Positions 60,204-64,000 of a stretch of 64,000 nucleotides of DNA are shown here, piece after piece. Where the stretch lies: NCBI GenBank assembly GCA_942159475.1, contig OW804094.1, positions 45,380,966-45,444,965 of the forward strand. Direction: 5' to 3'. The position numbers and the translations under genes are program-made. The stretch's first letter is position 1. The number at the start of each line of letters is the position of its first letter. Under the pieces are notes generated by a model. That model saw only the letters and a program-made list of their open reading frames with translations, searched no databases and was not told where the DNA came from. Origin of the DNA: Sthenelais limicola (lineage: Eukaryota; Annelida; Polychaeta; Phyllodocida; Sigalionidae).

Positions 60204-63200
60204 AGTAGTGTTTGTGTATAGAAAAATAGTAAATGCAGATTAAAACAAACAGAAATCATTAGGCATATTGGAATAAGCCAAATGAATCTCAAGACATAGA
60301 CCTGGTGATATATTTCTCATAAAAGTGGAGAGAAGTTCTGCATCTATGAGAAAAATAAATGTAGATGTAATTTTGTTTATTTGTAAGATACACAATTTAC
60401 TTTACTTTCTTTTGGCTCACTAGAATATTAATACGAACTGTAACATGTTACCCCAATAAAGCCATGATTTCAACAAAACACCTAGAAGCCTTGCTTTAAG
60501 TATCGCCATCAGAAAACTAATACATTAACATTGCACACGTTCACAGAAACCATAGCCTCACTAATATGGAGATATCGCGTCGGTAATGATTGCACTCATC
60601 GCCTGTGGATTGCAAGGAATAACATTCCATTAGTACAGGGAGACAGGTGGCATCGCGTATACATGGTGATATGTATGAGTTTTGAAGGTATAGTTGGTGT
60701 TGTGCTGGTTCTGGATGTGGAGAGGAGTGGCGAGGTCCTCCCTAACTGGTTCACTAGCCAATGATTTGGTTAGAACCCGAATTCTCTTTTTAAAAAATTA
60801 GTCAGAGGGGAGGTGGGGGTGGTTTAAATTGCACCTCCAGCCACACATCCTATTTGTTTGGGTGTGTGCAGTGCACCTGGTTGAAGGCATAGTGCAAATG
60901 GGAGATTTAGGGGGCGGGGGAAATAGTTGGAGGAGGAGGAGATTCGAAGAAGCAGAGGTGTGCTCCGAGGGAGCGGGATGAACAGGAGGCAGAGGAGGAG
61001 CAGGAGGAAGAGTTAGAAGAGTGTTTATTGGAGGAGAGATGGTGGAAATGGTGAGGTAGAGGTGGCGGAAGGATTCACGAGGATAACTGGATTAGAAAAA
61101 AATGATTGGCCCAGGAATGGAATAGAAATATGAGGCCGAGCTGAAAGAAGGGTCGGAAGGAAAGTGAGAAATATGGAAATGGGAGGATAATATCAAGTGA
61201 TGGATGAGTAGCAGCAGTAGTTGGAGTGAGGGAGGGCCAGAGAAATACAATAGTTAAAATTATAATATGCGCTTTATTATATATACAACATTAAATATTT
61301 TGTAAGAAATTAAATTTTTAGTGGCCCTTTTGTCAAATTATTATACATCTGAAAGGGGTTCTCTATAGGACTCAGGCGTGCAAATGTCCACACTATTTTG
61401 CAGTTCTGTCTCCCCTCTCCTCCCACACACAGTGTATAACCATAACCCACAGCTGGTGGGCGTTTGGCATGAGTGGTGGTGATGGGTGCTGAGTGTATCC
61501 AGGGTTTAAGGGGACAGGGGTGCTGCAGTTGGACAAAGTGGCAGTTGGACGGGGCTGGATAGGGACGGGGCCTGTAAGGGGTGTTGCTAGTGGGGAACGG
61601 GTGGGGGTGGTGGAGAGTGGATTAGTCTATACACAGAGGAAATCCTTTTTATTATTATTCCATACTTCCTGAGATATAAATACAAATCTTGCCATGGCAA
61701 AGGCAATAATGTTATAGAACATTGCTTCGATTTTCCTTTTTCATGCCTCTATGCAGGAAAAGTAGTATTTTCTTCCAGTGAAAAGTGATGTCATCAAATG
61801 AATAGGACATGTTTAAAAAGAGGAGTGCTAGCTGTATTTGCCATACTACCCACCCCGGCCTACCAAAAGCTGATGTGGTAAGGTTTTCAACAACCGGATA
61901 GCAAGGGGGATCTTTGGCGTTGTACGAGCAGACCATCATTCAAGGTGGGGAGGGCTGATATAAGAGAGGGTGACGGTTAGGGTCGCTTCTACCGACGTAT
62001 ACACACTCCCGGGGGAAATGCCTTCTCTGCAGTGAACGGCTGCCGGGACTGATCTGCAGACGTTGACAACTCTTCAGAAGCCCCCCAAATAGGGGGATTT
62101 GTATGGATAGCATCTTGACTGGAGATATGCAATGAATTACAAGGGTAGATAGCTATTGTAGTAATTGATGATAATGCAGATATAATATTCGCATCACAAT
62201 AGGTATGATTATTTGTAATCGTATTTTTCTATCAATTAATGGGAGCATTGAGAATACAAAGAATTCAACATAAAATCGCTGAAGCCACTTAGAAGCCATT
62301 ATTTGAAACTATTGCTGCTATACATGTCATTGACATGTTTCAATTAAACCATTCTACCTGATGATATCTGCACATTCTTATGCAATTCGTCAAGGAGTTA
62401 ATTAGTTATTTCATGTTTCATTGATCCGATATTATAATAAACCCATATCAAAATAAGTTAATACTCTCTAGCCTATATATAATTATAATTGATTAGACTT
62501 TAAAAAACATTTTGTAAGCTATTTACCTGAAGAATAGCATGATTATGATTAAATATTAAAATTGTAACAATCTATTATATATACATATATTGTAGAATAT
62601 TTGCAAAGCCCCAATTGTAGCATGAGTTAGGTGCATTGCATTGATCACAGTTGTAAAGCTGGATCTTTCTTCTTGGCACGTAGGGAGGACTGGAAACGCT
62701 ATATCATTTGCAACAGAACACTTAGGACATTTGATAGCCCATTACTTCCATATCTGCCTGCTGAATTGCCCATTGTTGTCCCTCTCCCTACCAACATCCA
62801 CTGTACCATGCAACATCCAGAGGAGAATCGAATACACATTTATGAGGTGAAAGGTAGCAAGGATATATGAGATTTATTAATAGGTTACCTCAATTAGCGA
62901 TTTGGGCCAGCTTCAATACTTTATCATTATTTCTTGATGATTAAACATTAAGTTATATTTTCCGCTGATATAAAAAATATTACAAATTTATACCATACAA
63001 TAAAGAGGGTAAGTCAGATTGAACTGTCGATGCACGCCAATCGTTCAATCAATATCCTTTTATATTTGCCTCAAAGCCCTGGAGAAATAAACCTTTTCGC
63101 TCTGAAGGGACTTTGCCTGGATATTATGTCGTTGGCAACGACAGGAATAACTCAGAAAAATATCAAACGCATGGCGGGCTGAAGTATAGGCGAGCGTATA

Positions 63201-64000
63201 GGCAATAGCAATAGGCAGGACTAGTCCATATTGAGAAGGCTGCTTTTGATTTGGCCGTCTTCTATGAGATCATATGAAGATAATATGTGCAAGTTTACCT
63301 TTATGATAACCTTAAGAAAGCTGAAAGACAGGTACTGCAGCTTTGGAATGGGTCCAATGGACCTGCCGCCTCGCCTGTGTTGTAGGCTGATGTCCTCAGA
63401 CAAAGGCACCCCGCCTCCATTAGGACCAAGCCCAGCTGGCAATCGGAACTAGGAACCATGTGGATAAAACACGTGTTGGTAGTTAGTGCATTCCCATTGT
63501 GGGTCATTTGATCAACTTTCCTCCTTTCCCTTTCTTTCGTGTTGGCATCAGTAACTTGGTAATGATAGGATAGTACGTAATTTGTAAAACTGAAATGGCA
63601 CGAGTAAAAGGTGAAATTGCCAAATGATGTCGAAATCTGATGTGTTTCATGCAAGGCGATTGCTTAGACCTCCCCACAAACACACACACACCCAGTGTTT
63701 ATCCAAGGACTCCTTATGTAGAATTTTACGTTGTGCTGCACAAGAGAAACAAAGAGATCAGATACTTCGCCCCTGTTGGACCCACATCACCCCTAGACGG
63801 GGCTTCCCCGAGGGCATTGAGCCGCTCCGACCTGTCTTTGTTGTCATTAGGAACATACGGAGTGCCGGGAGCTGTCCGTATGGACGTGAGCAAGGAACGT
63901 AAGGACACATTGCTTTCATTCCTGCTTTATTCAAGCTGTGGTGACACACTTATGGTGGTCGGTGCGCTTCTTACGGCTCCAATGCAGAAGGCTCGAGGCC
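60204..64000. other. Right end of intron 2, no gene supported
   Basis: Purine-rich and GGGG-rich patches (60800-61230, 61480-61620) alternate with AT-rich DNA. The open frames at 60531-60764 and 63231-63902 do not resemble any family and overlap frames on the other strand. A (CA)n run of six units lies at 63678-63691. Confidence 0.4.

Larger units (their letters stand above)
39657..64000 (+). other. CELF intron 2, 5' part (>24.3 kb)
   Basis: No exon beginning MNRPIQ after an AG was found on the + strand to 64000, so everything right of 39657 is provisionally intron. It is AT-rich with pyrimidine tracts (45370-45740, 52040-52345), purine patches (57220-57460, 60930-61230), microsatellites, retroposon scars and a TIR element listed separately. 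Blocks with mixed composition and few runs (40880-41000, 42000-42250, 47940-48060, 58950-59340) are candidates for conserved non-coding sequence, which cannot be judged without comparison. No host gene nested on either strand is supported. Confidence 0.75.

Noticed and set aside
61960..62060. TATAAG followed by GC-rich sequence as a promoter
   Set aside because: A single weak TATA-like word without an exon, initiator or CpG context.
39657..64000. ATGAAC strings tested as the next CELF exon (for example 52009, 54723, 60970)
   Set aside because: None follows a splice acceptor and none continues as NRPIQVKP; the exon lies outside the window.
1..64000. CRISPR arrays, bacterial operons, rRNA
   Set aside because: No regularly spaced repeats with unique spacers, no gene packing or Shine-Dalgarno pattern, and no rRNA-like conserved stretches; the DNA is animal nuclear.

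Overview
The window is AT-rich, intron-rich animal DNA: exons are small, introns run to many kilobases, and the space between is filled with decayed transposable elements and simple repeats. There is no operon-like packing. The repeat mix (LINE, MITEs, possible Penelope-type motifs) and the protein family point to an invertebrate bilaterian, perhaps a mollusc, annelid or brachiopod. I cannot fix the species from sequence alone.

The one host gene I recognise with confidence is a CELF/Bruno-like RNA-binding protein of the CELF3-6 type on the + strand. Its first visible coding exon (30548-30833) carries the first half of RRM1 and its second (39574-39656) the RNP1 half. They are separated by an 8.7-kb intron with matching phase and GT/AG borders. 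The next family exon is not found before 64000, so intron 2 exceeds 24 kb and the right 40% of the window is intron.

Left edge: a proline/glutamine-rich open frame on the - strand (1903 to beyond position 1), with tandem nonapeptides, a collagen-like tract, a coiled coil and polyQ. It looks like the ORF1/Gag of a retroelement, but this is unproven. Next comes a 2.7-kb terminal-inverted-repeat element (4884-7600).

About 9.1-26.7 kb is the most unusual part. A long series of fragments on the + strand reads like protein but is broken by frameshifts and stop codons. It is interrupted by two MITEs, a polypyrimidine repeat and a - strand LINE reverse-transcriptase fragment. I do not recognise the proteins. 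One explanation is an old, decayed insertion of a large coding element (a large DNA virus or giant transposon). Chance open frames cannot be excluded for the weaker fragments.

The rest (26.7-30 kb and both CELF introns) holds purine/pyrimidine tracts, microsatellites, retroposon-like AATAAA/poly(A) scars, one more TIR element, and a few CpG-rich or palindromic spots that could be regulatory.
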